A stretch of DNA of 45,953 bases from DATJXG01 sp035500455 (lineage in GTDB: Bacteria; Acidobacteriota; Terriglobia; Terriglobales; Acidobacteriaceae), in assembly GCA_035500455.1 (NCBI GenBank), contig DATJXG010000263.1, positions 1-45,953 of the forward strand, written 5' to 3'. Of this stretch, positions 1-9,513 are shown piece after piece. A model generated the notes under the pieces. It saw only the letters and a list, made by a program, of their open reading frames with translations. It was not told where the DNA came from and ran no database searches. Within the stretch, counting starts at the first letter, position 1, and every line of letters starts with the position of its first letter. Position numbers and translations under genes: made by a program.

Positions 1-15
1 GCCAAACTGCCGGCC

Positions 16-1251
16 TCAGTAGTGATAGTGGTGGCCGCGCCGGACCAGCGGTTTCTCGAACCAGGTCCAGGAAATCTGGGCGATCAGAAGCGTCAGGCCG
101 ATGCCAAGAAACAACGTCAGGAAAGAATACGCGGCCGAAGCTGAGGGAAAGAGCGGGGCCAGGCCCAGGTGCACGGTTTGGATCAACAGACGATGCATCA
201 AATATGTGCCGTAGGCGATCAGCCCCAGGCTCATGAGTGCGCGATTGCAAAACACAAGTTTCACGAAGCGGTCCTGACCGGTCACCGCGATGAGGAGCAG
301 GGAAGCGTAGAAGAGGGCTAGCATTGAGTATTCCGTTCCATACAGCCCAACTACGGAAAGGTGGAGCAAGCTAATCACCGCCAGGGGAAAGAGGAAAACG
401 CCTGCCGCTCCGTAGAGCCATGCGCGATGTTCCCGTAGCCAGGACCATGTCCTCGCATCCCGTACCAGAAGCGCCGCCAACACGCCCATGCCTAGCGCGT
501 CGGCGCGGGTGGGCATGAGGAAGTAAACGGAGGACTCACCATTGGGAAGGGTCATGATGAGCACAGCGCGCAGGACCGCCGCGCCTATAACAATGCTCGG
601 AACCAGGGCGCGCAACAGCCGTTGCGGCGAGGTATAGCGAATCAGCAGAGGCAGGGTGAGGTAAAACTGCTCCTCGACTGCCAGGGACCAAGTGATTCCG
701 AACGAGCCCTCGACCGCTTTCGGAGCGAAGGCCATGCAGATGTTTTGCGTGAAGGTAAGGAATGCCCACCAGGGGAGAGCCCCGGCGAACGAGCCCACCC
801 ACGTACTCGAAATCCAGCCTAGCCGGCCGCCTGCGTATGCCAGCCAACAGAGGAGCGGTACCAGACTATAAATCGGGAGGATCCGATACGCGCGGCGAAT
901 GTAGAAGGTCTTGAAGTAGTTTGGAGAATTTCGAGCGTCCAGGAGGATTCCGCCAATCAGGAAGCCAGAGAGCACGAAGAAAAGATCCACTCCGCTCCAA
1001 GCCAGGGTGGTGGTTCCGATTATCCAGTTGAGCGTGGGATGATTGGCGAGATTGACCCTCGATACCGAATGTCGGATCAAGACCAGCAGGATCGCGATTC
1101 CCCTCAAGCCGTCAAGGGCGAGGATCCGCATGGAGGAATTAATTACCGGTGCGGACCCATTGTGCGAATCGGTACCGGACGATATTGGGAGGGCCGAGGA
1201 CTGGGGCAGTGCGGATTGCGCCGGGGTGCTTACCTGTTCAATCCCGCCCAT
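16..1251 (-). CDS. Acyltransferase-3 family membrane protein (copy 1)
   Basis: Integral membrane O-acyltransferase of the acyltransferase-3 (OafA/NodX-like) family, which typically transfers acetyl or other acyl groups to exported sugars. The protein opens with a short polar tail, then ALDGLRGIAILLVLIRHS, where this family carries its conserved histidine. FFVLSGFLIGG and FYIRRAYRILPIY follow, then about ten hydrophobic segments. A longer reading would start at 1293. I prefer the ATG at 1251 because the sequence just before it and the first residues (MGGIE) match those of the neighbouring paralogue. The two genes lie head to tail, 86 bp apart, with near-identical 3' ends. The acyl acceptor cannot be read from the sequence. 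Family call is secure, substrate unknown. Confidence 0.88.
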   Translation of the reverse strand: MGGIEQVSTPAQSALPQSSALPISSGTDSHNGSAPVINSSMRILALDGLRGIAILLVLIRHSVSRVNLANHPTLNWIIGTTTLAWSGVDLFFVLSGFLIGGILLDARNSPNYFKTFYIRRAYRILPIYSLVPLLCWLAYAGGRLGWISSTWVGSFAGALPWWAFLTFTQNICMAFAPKAVEGSFGITWSLAVEEQFYLTLPLLIRYTSPQRLLRALVPSIVIGAAVLRAVLIMTLPNGESSVYFLMPTRADALGMGVLAALLVRDARTWSWLREHRAWLYGAAGVFLFPLAVISLLHLSVVGLYGTEYSMLALFYASLLLIAVTGQDRFVKLVFCNRALMSLGLIAYGTYLMHRLLIQTVHLGLAPLFPSASAAYSFLTLFLGIGLTLLIAQISWTWFEKPLVRRGHHYHY

Positions 1252-1337
1252 TTGGTAAGACACTAAATCAAACCCCGGCCAATTTCCAGACACAACTCAC
1301 TCGCAGGGGATGCTCGCCATCTTGCGTTGCTGGCGGA

Positions 1338-2570
1338 TCAATAGTGGTAGTGATGGCCGCGCCGGACCAGCGGTTTCTCGAACCAAGTCCAGGAGACTTG
1401 CGCGATCAGTAGCGTCACTCCTATCCCCAGCAGGCAGGAAAATAGAGAGTAGGCGACGGAGGCGGAGGTAAAGACCGAGGCCAGACCCAAGTGAAAAGCG
1501 TGTAGAAAAAAGCGATGCATCAGATATGTGCCATAGGCGATCAAACCAAGCTTCATCAATGGGGCGTTGCACAGGACCGCTTTCACGAAACCGTCCTCGC
1601 CGGTGACCGCAATGAGCAACCAGCTGGTGTAAAAAAGCGCCAGGATCGAATATTCCGTTCCATACAGCATGGTGGAGAACACTTCGAAGGATGACAGGCA
1701 GATCAAAAGTAAGCCAAAGCCCAAGAGCCCCGCCGCGCCGTAGAGCCAGATGCGATGGCTCCCCAACCAGCACCAGGCTTGTTCGTCCCTCACCAAGATG
1801 GCTGAGAGGACACCAAAGCCCAGGGCGTCCGCGCGGCATGGCATGAGGACGTAGCTGGCATACGCCCCGTTGGAGAAGTGGAACATCAGGAAAACGCGCA
1901 AGAGTGCCGCACCAACGATGAAACCTACAACGACTAACTTGATGGTGCGACGCGATGCATAGCGGATTAGCAGCGGCAGCGTGAGGTAGAACTGTTCTTC
2001 AACCGCCAGGGACCAGGTTTGGGAGAGGGAAGCCCTTCCTACGTACGGTCCGGCCATCGCCATAAAGATGTTTTGAGTGAACGTGAAAAATGTCCACCAT
2101 TTGATCTTCCCGCTGAATATTTCCGCCCAGGCGCCTTGTAGCCAGCCTGTTTGACCTGCCTGAAATGTCAGCCAGGCTAAAGCCAGCACCAGTCCGTACA
2201 CCGGCAAAATCCGGTAAGCCCGTCGAATGTAGAAAGTCTTGAAATAATTCTGAGAGTCGCGGGCATCCAGTAGAATGCCCCCGATCAGGAAGCCTGAAAG
2301 TACGAAGAAAAGATCGACGCCACTCCAGGACAGGCGGGTCATATGGACACACCAGTTCAGAGTGGGATTGACAAAGCTGATGCCCAGGAAGGAATGTGCG
2401 ATCAGCACCAGCAGGATCGCAATGCCGCGAAGGCCATCCAGCGCAGGGATGCGCTTCGATGAGCTAATCACCGGCTGCCTCTCTTCTGGCAGCGGCCGTG
2501 CGACCGCGATGGCGGAGGAAGGGGGCCGCTCCGGTTGAGTCTGGGTACTAGGCTCTTCTATTCCGCCCAT
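1338..2570 (-). CDS. Acyltransferase-3 family membrane protein (copy 2)
   Basis: Second membrane acyltransferase of the same family, 410 residues, a tandem paralogue of the downstream copy. It has ALDGLRGIAILLVLIAHS near the N terminus, FFVLSGFLIGGILLDAR, FYIRRAYRILPVYG and about ten membrane segments. It ends in the same FEKPLVRRGHHYHY tail as copy 1. The divergence in the loops, against near identity at both ends, suggests an old duplication kept similar in places by conversion. It probably acylates a cell-surface or exported glycan; no substrate is visible. It diverges from the BNR-repeat gene across a 207-bp gap. No clear Shine-Dalgarno sequence precedes the ATG. Confidence 0.88.
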   Translation of the reverse strand: MGGIEEPSTQTQPERPPSSAIAVARPLPEERQPVISSSKRIPALDGLRGIAILLVLIAHSFLGISFVNPTLNWCVHMTRLSWSGVDLFFVLSGFLIGGILLDARDSQNYFKTFYIRRAYRILPVYGLVLALAWLTFQAGQTGWLQGAWAEIFSGKIKWWTFFTFTQNIFMAMAGPYVGRASLSQTWSLAVEEQFYLTLPLLIRYASRRTIKLVVVGFIVGAALLRVFLMFHFSNGAYASYVLMPCRADALGFGVLSAILVRDEQAWCWLGSHRIWLYGAAGLLGFGLLLICLSSFEVFSTMLYGTEYSILALFYTSWLLIAVTGEDGFVKAVLCNAPLMKLGLIAYGTYLMHRFFLHAFHLGLASVFTSASVAYSLFSCLLGIGVTLLIAQVSWTWFEKPLVRRGHHYHY

Positions 2571-2777
2571 TTCTAAGACACTAGAGGAATCGATGCGGAA
2601 TTTCCAGATGCAACTCGCACCAAGCTTGTGCTCCTTGGCACCTGGGAGCTGTCAGGTCTTGAGGCGGCCAGTCTTCGGCCTCCTTTACGTCAGATCGGGT
2701 ATGCTGGGTAACCGGACGGCTGAAGTTCGCATATGATTGTGGCGGTTCAGCGAGACTGACCTTCCGCGGAGATTCGC
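2571..2777. other. Divergent intergenic region
   Basis: Gap between the acyltransferase pair and the BNR-repeat gene. It must carry both promoters, but I see no convincing -35/-10 pair on either strand. The only clear signal is GGAG at 2768-2771, placed to serve the TTG start at 2778. Confidence 0.5.
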
Positions 2778-5700
2778 TTGGCTAAAATTCGGCTTGTCGT
2801 CCTGGTGGTGTTCACCTGCGTCTTAACTTTTCTTTCCTGCAGTTTCGTGCAGGCCCAGCAATACCCCGAGAGCCTGTATCAGGAAATGCGCTGGCGGATG
2901 ATCGGGCCGTTCCGGGGCGGCCGCACGCGCGCGGTCGCCGGCGTGCCCGATCAGCCCAACGTCTTTTACATCGGCGCCGTGGATGGCGGAGTGTGGAAGT
3001 CCAGTGACTACGGCCGTACCTGGGACCCAATCTTCGATGAACAGCCGACGCAGTCGATCGGAGCGATTGCGGTGGCGCCCTCCGATCCGCGAATCATTTA
3101 TGTGGCCAGCGGCGAGGGGTTGTTGCGGCCCGATCTTTCGGTGGGCGACGGAATCTACAAATCCACCGACGCCGGCAAGACCTGGACTCACCTTGGGCTG
3201 CGGGGAGGCCGGCAGATTCCGGCGCTGGCGGTTGATCCGCACGATCCCAATCGCTTATTTGCCGCGGTGTTTGGGCATCCCTACGGGCCGAGCACGGAGC
3301 GCGGCATCTTCCGCTCCACCGACGGCGGCGCGACCTGGGAGAAAGTTCTCTACAAGGACGAGAACACCGGGGGCTCGGATGTGGAGATCGACCCGGCGAA
3401 TCCGAATGTGGTGTATGCGTCAATGTGGCAGGCGCGGCTCGGCCCTTCAGAAGACGACAACGAATATGAAGGAACCGGCGGCGGCCTGTTCAAATCGAGC
3501 GACGGCGGCAGCACCTGGAAGAAGCTGACTAAGGGGCTGCCTGAGAATCTGGTGCAGATCAACCTGGCAATTGCGCTCAGCCAGCCGGAGCGGCTCTATG
3601 CCACGCTTTCCACCACCGAGCCGAGCGGCTACGCCTCGGGCGCGGGCTTGGGCTACTTCCGCTCCGACGACGCGGGCGAGAGCTGGTACCGCGTGACCAC
3701 CGATCCACGTCCTTCCATGAAAATTGGCGGGGGCGATTTGCCGATTACCCGAGTTGATCCCAGGAATGCCGACGTGGTTTACAGCACCGGCATCGTTACC
3801 GTGCGCTCGACCGACGGCGGCAAAACCTGGACTAGCATTCGCGGCGCGCCTGGCGGGGATGATTATCAGAACCTGTGGATCAATCCGGAAAATCCGCAGA
3901 TCATTCTGCTGGTGTCAGACCAGGGCGCCATCATCACGGTGAACGGCGGCGGGAGCTGGAGTTCGTGGTACAACCAGCCGACGGCGCAGCTCTATCACGC
4001 CATCACCACCAACACGTTTCCCTACAAAGTCTGCGGCGGGCAGCAGGAGAGCGGTTCGGTGTGCACCGCCAGCCGCGGCAATGACGGCGAGATTACCTTT
4101 CGCGATTGGCATCCGGTGGGCGTAATCGAGTACGGCTACGTGGCGCCGGACCCGCTCGATCCTGACATCGTGTTCGGCGCGGGAAGAAATCAGGTCTCCC
4201 GCTTTCACTGGAGCACGGGGCAGGTGGAGGATGTTACGCCGATTCCCATCCGCGACGGTTACCGGGTGGATCGCACGGAGCCGATCGAGTTCTCGCCGGT
4301 CGATCCGCACATTTTGTATTACGCGGCGAACCTGCTGTTCAAGACTACCGACAGCGGCAAATCGTGGCAGACGATCAGCCCGGACCTGACGCGCGAGCAT
4401 CCGGGAATTCCGCCGAGCGTGGGCCACCAGGCGGACAACAACGCCAAGGCCGACAAATTGAGGGGCGCGATCTACGCGCTTGCGCCTTCATTCCGCGACG
4501 TTAACACGCTGTGGGCCGGGACCGATGACGGCCAGGTCTGGCGCACGGCCGATGGAGGAAAGAAGTGGCAGAACATCACTCCACCGGAGTTGAGCGCGTG
4601 GAGCAAGGTGACGCAGATCAGCGCTTCGCACTTCGATGAGCAGTCTGCCTATGTTTCGGTGAGCCGCTTCCGCATCGATGATCTGCATCCCTATATTTTT
4701 CGCACTCACGATGCCGGCAAGACGTGGCAGCCAATCACCAGCGGGCTGCCGGACAACTCTCCTGTGAACACCGTGCGCGAAGACCCGGTGCGCAGGGGAC
4801 TGCTGTTTGCGGGAACTGAAACTGCGGTGTGGGTTTCGTTTGACGACGGCGATCATTGGCAGGCTCTGCAATTGAACCTGCCGCATACCTCGATGCGGGA
4901 CCTGTGGATCCAGGAAGACGACCTGATTGTTGCCACCCACGGGCGCTCATTCTGGATTCTGGATGACATCACGCCGCTGCGGCAGATCAATTCGCAGATG
5001 GCAAGCGCGGACGGGTTTCTGTTCCGGCCGGCGCCGGCGATCCGGGTACGGCGCGACACCAATACCGATACCCCGCTGCCGCCAGATGAGCCGGCGGGAG
5101 AAAACCCTCCGGCCGGCGCGCTGCTCGACTACTTCCTGGCGAAACCAGCCTCCGGCCCGGTGACGCTGGAGATTCTGGACGCGCAAGGCAAGCTGGTGCG
5201 CCGCTATTCGAGCACTGATCACCCGGAGCGTACGCCGGAGCAGTTGCGGAAAGAGTTGATTCCGCTCTATTGGCTGCGCAAGCATCAGGCTCTCTCCACC
5301 CAGGCCGGCATGCACCGCTGGGTGTGGGACCTGCGGTATCCCGCGCCGGTTTCGAGCCAGCATGAATATCCCATTGCGGCGGTTCCTCACGAGACGCCGC
5401 GCTATCCCCTCGGCCCGCTGGCCGTGCCCGGACAATACACGGTGCGGCTGCAGGCGAACGGCCACGACTACTCTGCGCCGCTGACAGTGAAGATGGACCC
5501 GCGAGTGAAAATCTCGGCCGCTCAGCTCCAACAGCAGTTGGCGCTGGAGTCGCGCCTGGTGTCGCTGGTTGATGGCAGTTCGCAGCCGGTGATCGAGGCG
5601 CGTTCGGTGCGGGAGCAGTTGAAGAAGCTCTCCGCCCAGGCGAGCGGGGCGGTGCTCGACTCGGTGAAGGCGTTGGACAAGAAGGTCGAGGTGGTTCTGG

Positions 5701-5996
5701 AGGGCGATAAGGGTTCCGCCTCATCGGAGTCCGAAAAGCGGGCTCTGAGCACGGTGAACGGCGATGCGATTAGTCTGTACAAAGCGGTGGATCAGGCCGA
5801 CGCTGCGCCGACCGTGGCGCAAACCCAGGCGGCATCGCAAGTGGAGACGGAATTGGCCTCGCTGACCAGGCAATGGAATGAAATAAAGAAAGTGGAATTG
5901 CCGCGCCTCAATCAACAACTGCAGGCTGCGAGCCTGACCGAGGTTCGCCCCGACTTGCCGCCGGAGCAGGAGGAGGAAGGGAACAACGAGGAGTAG
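2778..5996 (+). CDS. Secreted BNR/VPS10 (sortilin)-like beta-propeller protein
   Basis: Large exported protein (1,072 aa) with a Sec signal peptide (about residues 1-26, ending VQA-QQ). It starts at a TTG preceded by GGAG six bases upstream. The first two thirds form propeller blades with repeated Asp-box motifs of the form S-x-D-x-G-x-T-W (for example KSSDYGRTW, KSTDAGKTW, RSTDGGATW, RTADGGKKW). These are typical of BNR/sortilin-type 'glycosyl hydrolase' proteins that are abundant in Acidobacteria. The last 300 residues are a different region: a beta-rich segment then an acidic, helix-prone tail. The Asp box is structural, so enzymatic activity (sialidase or other) does not follow from it. 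It may bind or process glycans or proteins outside the cytoplasm. The gene stands 55 bp before the isomerase-like gene and could be co-transcribed with it. Confidence 0.85.
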   Translation: MAKIRLVVLVVFTCVLTFLSCSFVQAQQYPESLYQEMRWRMIGPFRGGRTRAVAGVPDQPNVFYIGAVDGGVWKSSDYGRTWDPIFDEQPTQSIGAIAVAPSDPRIIYVASGEGLLRPDLSVGDGIYKSTDAGKTWTHLGLRGGRQIPALAVDPHDPNRLFAAVFGHPYGPSTERGIFRSTDGGATWEKVLYKDENTGGSDVEIDPANPNVVYASMWQARLGPSEDDNEYEGTGGGLFKSSDGGSTWKKLTKGLPENLVQINLAIALSQPERLYATLSTTEPSGYASGAGLGYFRSDDAGESWYRVTTDPRPSMKIGGGDLPITRVDPRNADVVYSTGIVTVRSTDGGKTWTSIRGAPGGDDYQNLWINPENPQIILLVSDQGAIITVNGGGSWSSWYNQPTAQLYHAITTNTFPYKVCGGQQESGSVCTASRGNDGEITFRDWHPVGVIEYGYVAPDPLDPDIVFGAGRNQVSRFHWSTGQVEDVTPIPIRDGYRVDRTEPIEFSPVDPHILYYAANLLFKTTDSGKSWQTISPDLTREHPGIPPSVGHQADNNAKADKLRGAIYALAPSFRDVNTLWAGTDDGQVWRTADGGKKWQNITPPELSAWSKVTQISASHFDEQSAYVSVSRFRIDDLHPYIFRTHDAGKTWQPITSGLPDNSPVNTVREDPVRRGLLFAGTETAVWVSFDDGDHWQALQLNLPHTSMRDLWIQEDDLIVATHGRSFWILDDITPLRQINSQMASADGFLFRPAPAIRVRRDTNTDTPLPPDEPAGENPPAGALLDYFLAKPASGPVTLEILDAQGKLVRRYSSTDHPERTPEQLRKELIPLYWLRKHQALSTQAGMHRWVWDLRYPAPVSSQHEYPIAAVPHETPRYPLGPLAVPGQYTVRLQANGHDYSAPLTVKMDPRVKISAAQLQQQLALESRLVSLVDGSSQPVIEARSVREQLKKLSAQASGAVLDSVKALDKKVEVVLEGDKGSASSESEKRALSTVNGDAISLYKAVDQADAAPTVAQTQAASQVETELASLTRQWNEIKKVELPRLNQQLQAASLTEVRPDLPPEQEEEGNNEE

Positions 5997-6051
5997 GAGT
6001 AACAAGCCACTCCTGGCGCTTGGCCCAGTCTGAAGTGCGCGAAGGTGCTAT

Positions 6052-7029
6052 ATGAGCAAGCAAAACCGCCGGAGGTTTATGCAGATGTCCGCTGGGGCGC
6101 TCGGCCTGGCCTCGACCTTAACCACCTCAAGTTCTGCCACCAGTCCCGGAATCTCGTCCGAGTCCGCATTGCCGCAACAAGATCAGCCCAGTTCGGTTGA
6201 GCCGGGGAAGAAACCGCTTCGGCTCGGGCTGATCATCGGGATCGGCAACGATCCTGATGCTGCGATGGCGAAGGTCCAGGGGTTAGGCCTGACCACGGCC
6301 CAGGTATTTGTGGATGAGTTCGAGCCGGGTCTCGCCGGCCGCCTTCGGCAAGCTCTGGACAAACACGCGGTTGAGCCAACTGCGCTGGTCGTCGGGGGAC
6401 CCGGCAAAGAGGTATGGGATTTCTATCAGGGGCCGCTGACGATCGGCCTGGTCCCGCGGGAGACGCGCGCCGCGCGAATCGCCCACATCAAGGAAGCTTC
6501 CGATTTCGCCAGGCAGTGCGGCATCGACGCGGTCCAGACGCACTGCGGGTTTATCCCGGAAAATCCCAACGATCCAGTTTACAAAGAGACCGTGGCCGCG
6601 ATCCGCGAGGTGGCGAACTATTGCAGAGGCAACGGCCAGAGTTTTCGCTATGAGACCGGGCAAGAGACTCCGATTACGCTGGTGCGCACCCTCCTGGACG
6701 TCGGGACGGACAATCAAGGCCTGAATTTCGATCTGGCGAATTTGATTTTGTACGGCAAAGCGAATCCAGTGGACGCAATCGAAATCTTTGGTTCCTACGT
6801 GCAAGGCATTCACGCCAAGGACGGATTGTGGCCGACCAATCCCAGAGACCTGGGCGCGGAGGTTCCCATAGGCAAGGGAAAAGTTGACTTTCCGCGTATC
6901 ATCTCGCGTTTGAAAGAAATGAACTATCGCGGCGCGGTGACCATTGAACGAGAAATCTCCGGGCCACAACAGGTTGAGGACGTTTTGGCGGCAAAGAAAT
7001 ACTTGGAAACTCTCATAGGATCGTCATAG
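6052..7029 (+). CDS. Tat-exported sugar isomerase/epimerase-like TIM barrel (AP_endonuc_2 type)
   Basis: A 325-residue protein with a twin-arginine leader (NRRRFMQM at residues 5-12, then a small-residue hydrophobic stretch) followed by a xylose-isomerase-like TIM barrel. The usual metal-ligand set is visible: E201 in YETGQE, D227 in NFDLAN, H254 in GIHAKDG and E299/E301 in TIERE. Family members isomerise or epimerise sugars, and some act as lyases on 3-keto-glycosides. The gene is followed after 14 bases by a Gfo/Idh/MocA oxidoreductase and then by a second protein of the same fold, so it is very probably the first gene of a three-gene operon. Export is unusual for a classical sugar isomerase and suggests a periplasmic substrate. 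Confidence 0.85.
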   Translation: MSKQNRRRFMQMSAGALGLASTLTTSSSATSPGISSESALPQQDQPSSVEPGKKPLRLGLIIGIGNDPDAAMAKVQGLGLTTAQVFVDEFEPGLAGRLRQALDKHAVEPTALVVGGPGKEVWDFYQGPLTIGLVPRETRAARIAHIKEASDFARQCGIDAVQTHCGFIPENPNDPVYKETVAAIREVANYCRGNGQSFRYETGQETPITLVRTLLDVGTDNQGLNFDLANLILYGKANPVDAIEIFGSYVQGIHAKDGLWPTNPRDLGAEVPIGKGKVDFPRIISRLKEMNYRGAVTIEREISGPQQVEDVLAAKKYLETLIGSS

Positions 7030-7043
7030 TTCCAGGAGGCAAT

Positions 7044-8354
7044 ATGGCCGGGGAAGAGAAAGAGACGATGGATGCGTCCGCCAAGCTTGATCGGCGGAAG
7101 TTTCTGGGGCTGGCTGCTACGGGCGCCGGCGTGATGTTCATGAAGCCTGAGCTGGCATTCGGCACGGCCGCCAACTCGGCGGTGCGCGTTGGCCTGCTGG
7201 GATGCGGAGGGCGCGGCACCGAGGACGCATCGAACCTCATCGATACCGGCGGCGCCCGCGTGGTCGCTCTGGCAGACCTGTTTCAAGACCAACTCGACGC
7301 CGCTCACGCGCACTTCGACAAGATTCAGCAGGAGAAGGGCTACGCGGCGCTGGATCCTTCGCAACTCTTTCTCGGTCCGGATGCCTATCAACGCATCGCT
7401 GCCTCCAAAGAAGTGGATGCGATTGTGATTGCCACGCCGCCGTATTTTCACCCGCACCACCTGGAGGCGGTGGTCGCTGCGGGGAAGCACGTTTACGTTG
7501 AGAAACCGGTGGCGGTGGATGTGCCCGGCGCCTTGAAAGTGGTGGAGATCGGCAAGCGCGCTCAGGGCAAGCTAAGCCTTGATGTGGGGTTCCAGATCCG
7601 CGATTGCCCACCCTTTGTCGAACTGGTGAATCGCATCCATGGTGGTGCTCTGGGCACGATCGTCTGTGGAGAAGCCCACTACCTGACCGGATATCTGGAC
7701 CGCCCACCCCGCCCCGATGCCTCACCGGCCGAGCGTCGCCTCCGCAATTGGGTCTATGATCGCGCGCTCTCCGGCGACATCATTCTGGAACAGAATATCC
7801 ACGTGATCGATATCTGCAATTGGGTTCTGCAGGCGCATCCGGTGAAGGCCTCGGCCAGCGGCGGGCGAAAGGGCCGACCCGAAGGCGACGGGGATGTTTA
7901 CGGGAACTATCATGTGCTGTTCCATTATCCGGACGATGTTGACGTTACGTTCACCTCGACTCAATTCGCAAAGGGATGGTGGGACGTTACGGAGCGTTTC
8001 TTCGGCACTAAGGGCACATCGCAGTCGCCCTACGTCGGCCCCCTCGGCATTTGGGGTGACGAACCCTGGCAATGGGCGAGCGCCGGCTCCAACCCGACTG
8101 AACCCCAGGCTTTCTCGGGAACGGGAAAGTTCACTTCGAACCTTGAGTTGGCGGATCCGAAAAAGAAACAGGCGTTTGTCGAGAGTATTACCAGCGGCAA
8201 CTTTCACAATCAGGCCGATAAGGGCGCCGAGTCCGCGATCTCGTGCATGATGGCCCGTGAGGCGGCCTACAAGAGACGTGAGATCAGCTGGGATGATGTT
8301 ATGAAGTCGAAGGAAGTTTACGATCCCAAGATCGATCTCAATAAGCTGAAATGA
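7044..8354 (+). CDS. Tat-exported Gfo/Idh/MocA-family oxidoreductase
   Basis: NAD(P)-dependent oxidoreductase of 436 residues. A twin-arginine motif DRRKFLGL (16-23) leads into a hydrophobic stretch. A Rossmann dinucleotide site VGLLGCGGRG follows (about 49-58), then the family motif EKPVAVD with E153-K154-P155. Perfect AGGAGG at 7034-7039 supports the ATG at 7044; an in-frame ATG at 7068 is a possible alternative. Tat export fits a pre-folded enzyme carrying tightly bound cofactor, as known for glucose-fructose oxidoreductase and many GH109-like proteins. Its stop codon overlaps the first ATG of the next frame (ATGA). Sandwiched between two TIM-barrel proteins, it may oxidise a sugar (for example at C3) for them to act on; the substrate is inference. 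Confidence 0.9.
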   Translation: MAGEEKETMDASAKLDRRKFLGLAATGAGVMFMKPELAFGTAANSAVRVGLLGCGGRGTEDASNLIDTGGARVVALADLFQDQLDAAHAHFDKIQQEKGYAALDPSQLFLGPDAYQRIAASKEVDAIVIATPPYFHPHHLEAVVAAGKHVYVEKPVAVDVPGALKVVEIGKRAQGKLSLDVGFQIRDCPPFVELVNRIHGGALGTIVCGEAHYLTGYLDRPPRPDASPAERRLRNWVYDRALSGDIILEQNIHVIDICNWVLQAHPVKASASGGRKGRPEGDGDVYGNYHVLFHYPDDVDVTFTSTQFAKGWWDVTERFFGTKGTSQSPYVGPLGIWGDEPWQWASAGSNPTEPQAFSGTGKFTSNLELADPKKKQAFVESITSGNFHNQADKGAESAISCMMAREAAYKRREISWDDVMKSKEVYDPKIDLNKLK

Positions 8355-8422
8355 CATCTGACATCTGTCAGCTGTGTTTGTCCGGTGTAGAAAACGTTAC
8401 TTACATTTCGAGGTCTGCGTCC

Positions 8423-9358
8423 ATGGGAGAAACTTCGCGTCGTCAGTTTCTAAAATCGACGATTACCGCGGGTGCATGTGCAGCTGGTGTTAGTAGCGCC
8501 GGATTTTTGCGGGCTGCAAGTCCTGTCGCGGCACGCGATGCAGCTCCCACTCCGGTCCCGTCGGGCCTTCCCCTCAAGAAGGGACTGGTCTATTCCATGC
8601 TCCCCAATGAACTGAGTCATGCTGATCGATTCAAGATGGCCCGGGACACGGGCTTCGAAGTGGTGCAGGCGCCTACGACTCCCAACGAGCACGTGGCCGA
8701 GGAGATGAGGAACGCCGCCGAGAAATCGAGCATACGGATCGACTCGGTGATGAACATGGACCACTGGCAGTATCCCCTGTCTTCGAGCGATCCAGCCGTC
8801 GTCGAGAAGAGCCTGGCAGGGATGAGAACCTCGCTCCACAACGCCGTGCTCTGGGGTTCGGACGCGGTACTTTTAGTTCCGGCCGTAGTGAATCCTCAGA
8901 CTTCCTATCGTGACGCCTGGATGAGATCGCAAAACCAGATTCGCAAGCTGATTCCGCTTGCCGCCGAACTGAAAATCGTGATTGCAATCGAAGAGGTGTG
9001 GAACAAGTTCCTGCTGAGTCCTATCGAGATGGATAAATACATTGCAGAGCTTGACAGCCAGTGGATCAAAGCCTGGTTCGACATCGGGAATGTGCTGTTG
9101 TATGGATATCCACAAGATTGGATTCGGACGCTCGGCAGGAGCATCGTCAAGCTTCATGCCAAAGATTTCAAACGCCAGGACGACGGCTACGCGTGGGTCA
9201 ACCTGGGCGACGGCGACGCAGACTGGCTCGAGGTTCGCAAAGCGCTGGCTGAAATCGGATATTCCGGAAGCGTCATCGCCGAACTCAAGGGCGGCGACGA
9301 AGCCTATCTACGCGACGTGAGCCGGCGCATGGATCGGTTGATGATTGGGATCGCTTAG
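8423..9358 (+). CDS. Tat-exported hydroxypyruvate-isomerase-like TIM barrel protein
   Basis: Second xylose-isomerase-like TIM barrel in the operon, 311 residues from the ATG at 8423. A longer frame opens at 8351 with an ATGA overlap. I prefer 8423 because it puts a proper Tat leader at the N terminus (SRRQFLKS, residues 5-12) and has GAGG nine bases upstream. Metal-ligand positions are kept: E190 in IAIEEVW, D220 in WFDIGN, H245 in KLHAKD and E287 in AELKGG. It resembles the protein at 6052 in fold and in the FD-x-x-N-x-x-LYG signature, so the two are paralogues. A role in sugar or 3-keto-sugar chemistry beside the oxidoreductase is inferred from context. Confidence 0.83.
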   Translation: MGETSRRQFLKSTITAGACAAGVSSAGFLRAASPVAARDAAPTPVPSGLPLKKGLVYSMLPNELSHADRFKMARDTGFEVVQAPTTPNEHVAEEMRNAAEKSSIRIDSVMNMDHWQYPLSSSDPAVVEKSLAGMRTSLHNAVLWGSDAVLLVPAVVNPQTSYRDAWMRSQNQIRKLIPLAAELKIVIAIEEVWNKFLLSPIEMDKYIAELDSQWIKAWFDIGNVLLYGYPQDWIRTLGRSIVKLHAKDFKRQDDGYAWVNLGDGDADWLEVRKALAEIGYSGSVIAELKGGDEAYLRDVSRRMDRLMIGIA

Positions 9359-9513
9359 ATCAGGTCGGCGAGACTGCGGGGATTCTCAAGTTGAGAGAAG
9401 GGTAGGCCCTAGATGACCGAGCGCTTTCGAAGCTGAATTGCTGTGATCAACGCGGAGGCTGAGCCTGGTGGTCCGCGGAACATTCAAATCGGGCCGCACC
9501 TGGCGCTTTAGGA

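Noticed and set aside
1297..1839. A 180-codon frame antiparallel or out of phase within the second acyltransferase
   Set aside because: Out-of-phase shadow of a well-supported gene; no domain is visible.
3915..5724. Several long minus-strand frames under the BNR-repeat gene
   Set aside because: High-GC third-position shadows with arginine/proline-rich products and no motifs.
2778..5996. Assignment of the BNR-repeat protein as a sialidase
   Set aside because: Asp boxes are structural. I could not identify the arginine triad and tyrosine of sialidases.
8351..8422. Start at 8351 for the second TIM-barrel protein because of the ATGA overlap
   Set aside because: It would bury the twin-arginine motif behind 24 unrelated residues; the ATG at 8423 has a ribosome site and a normal Tat leader.
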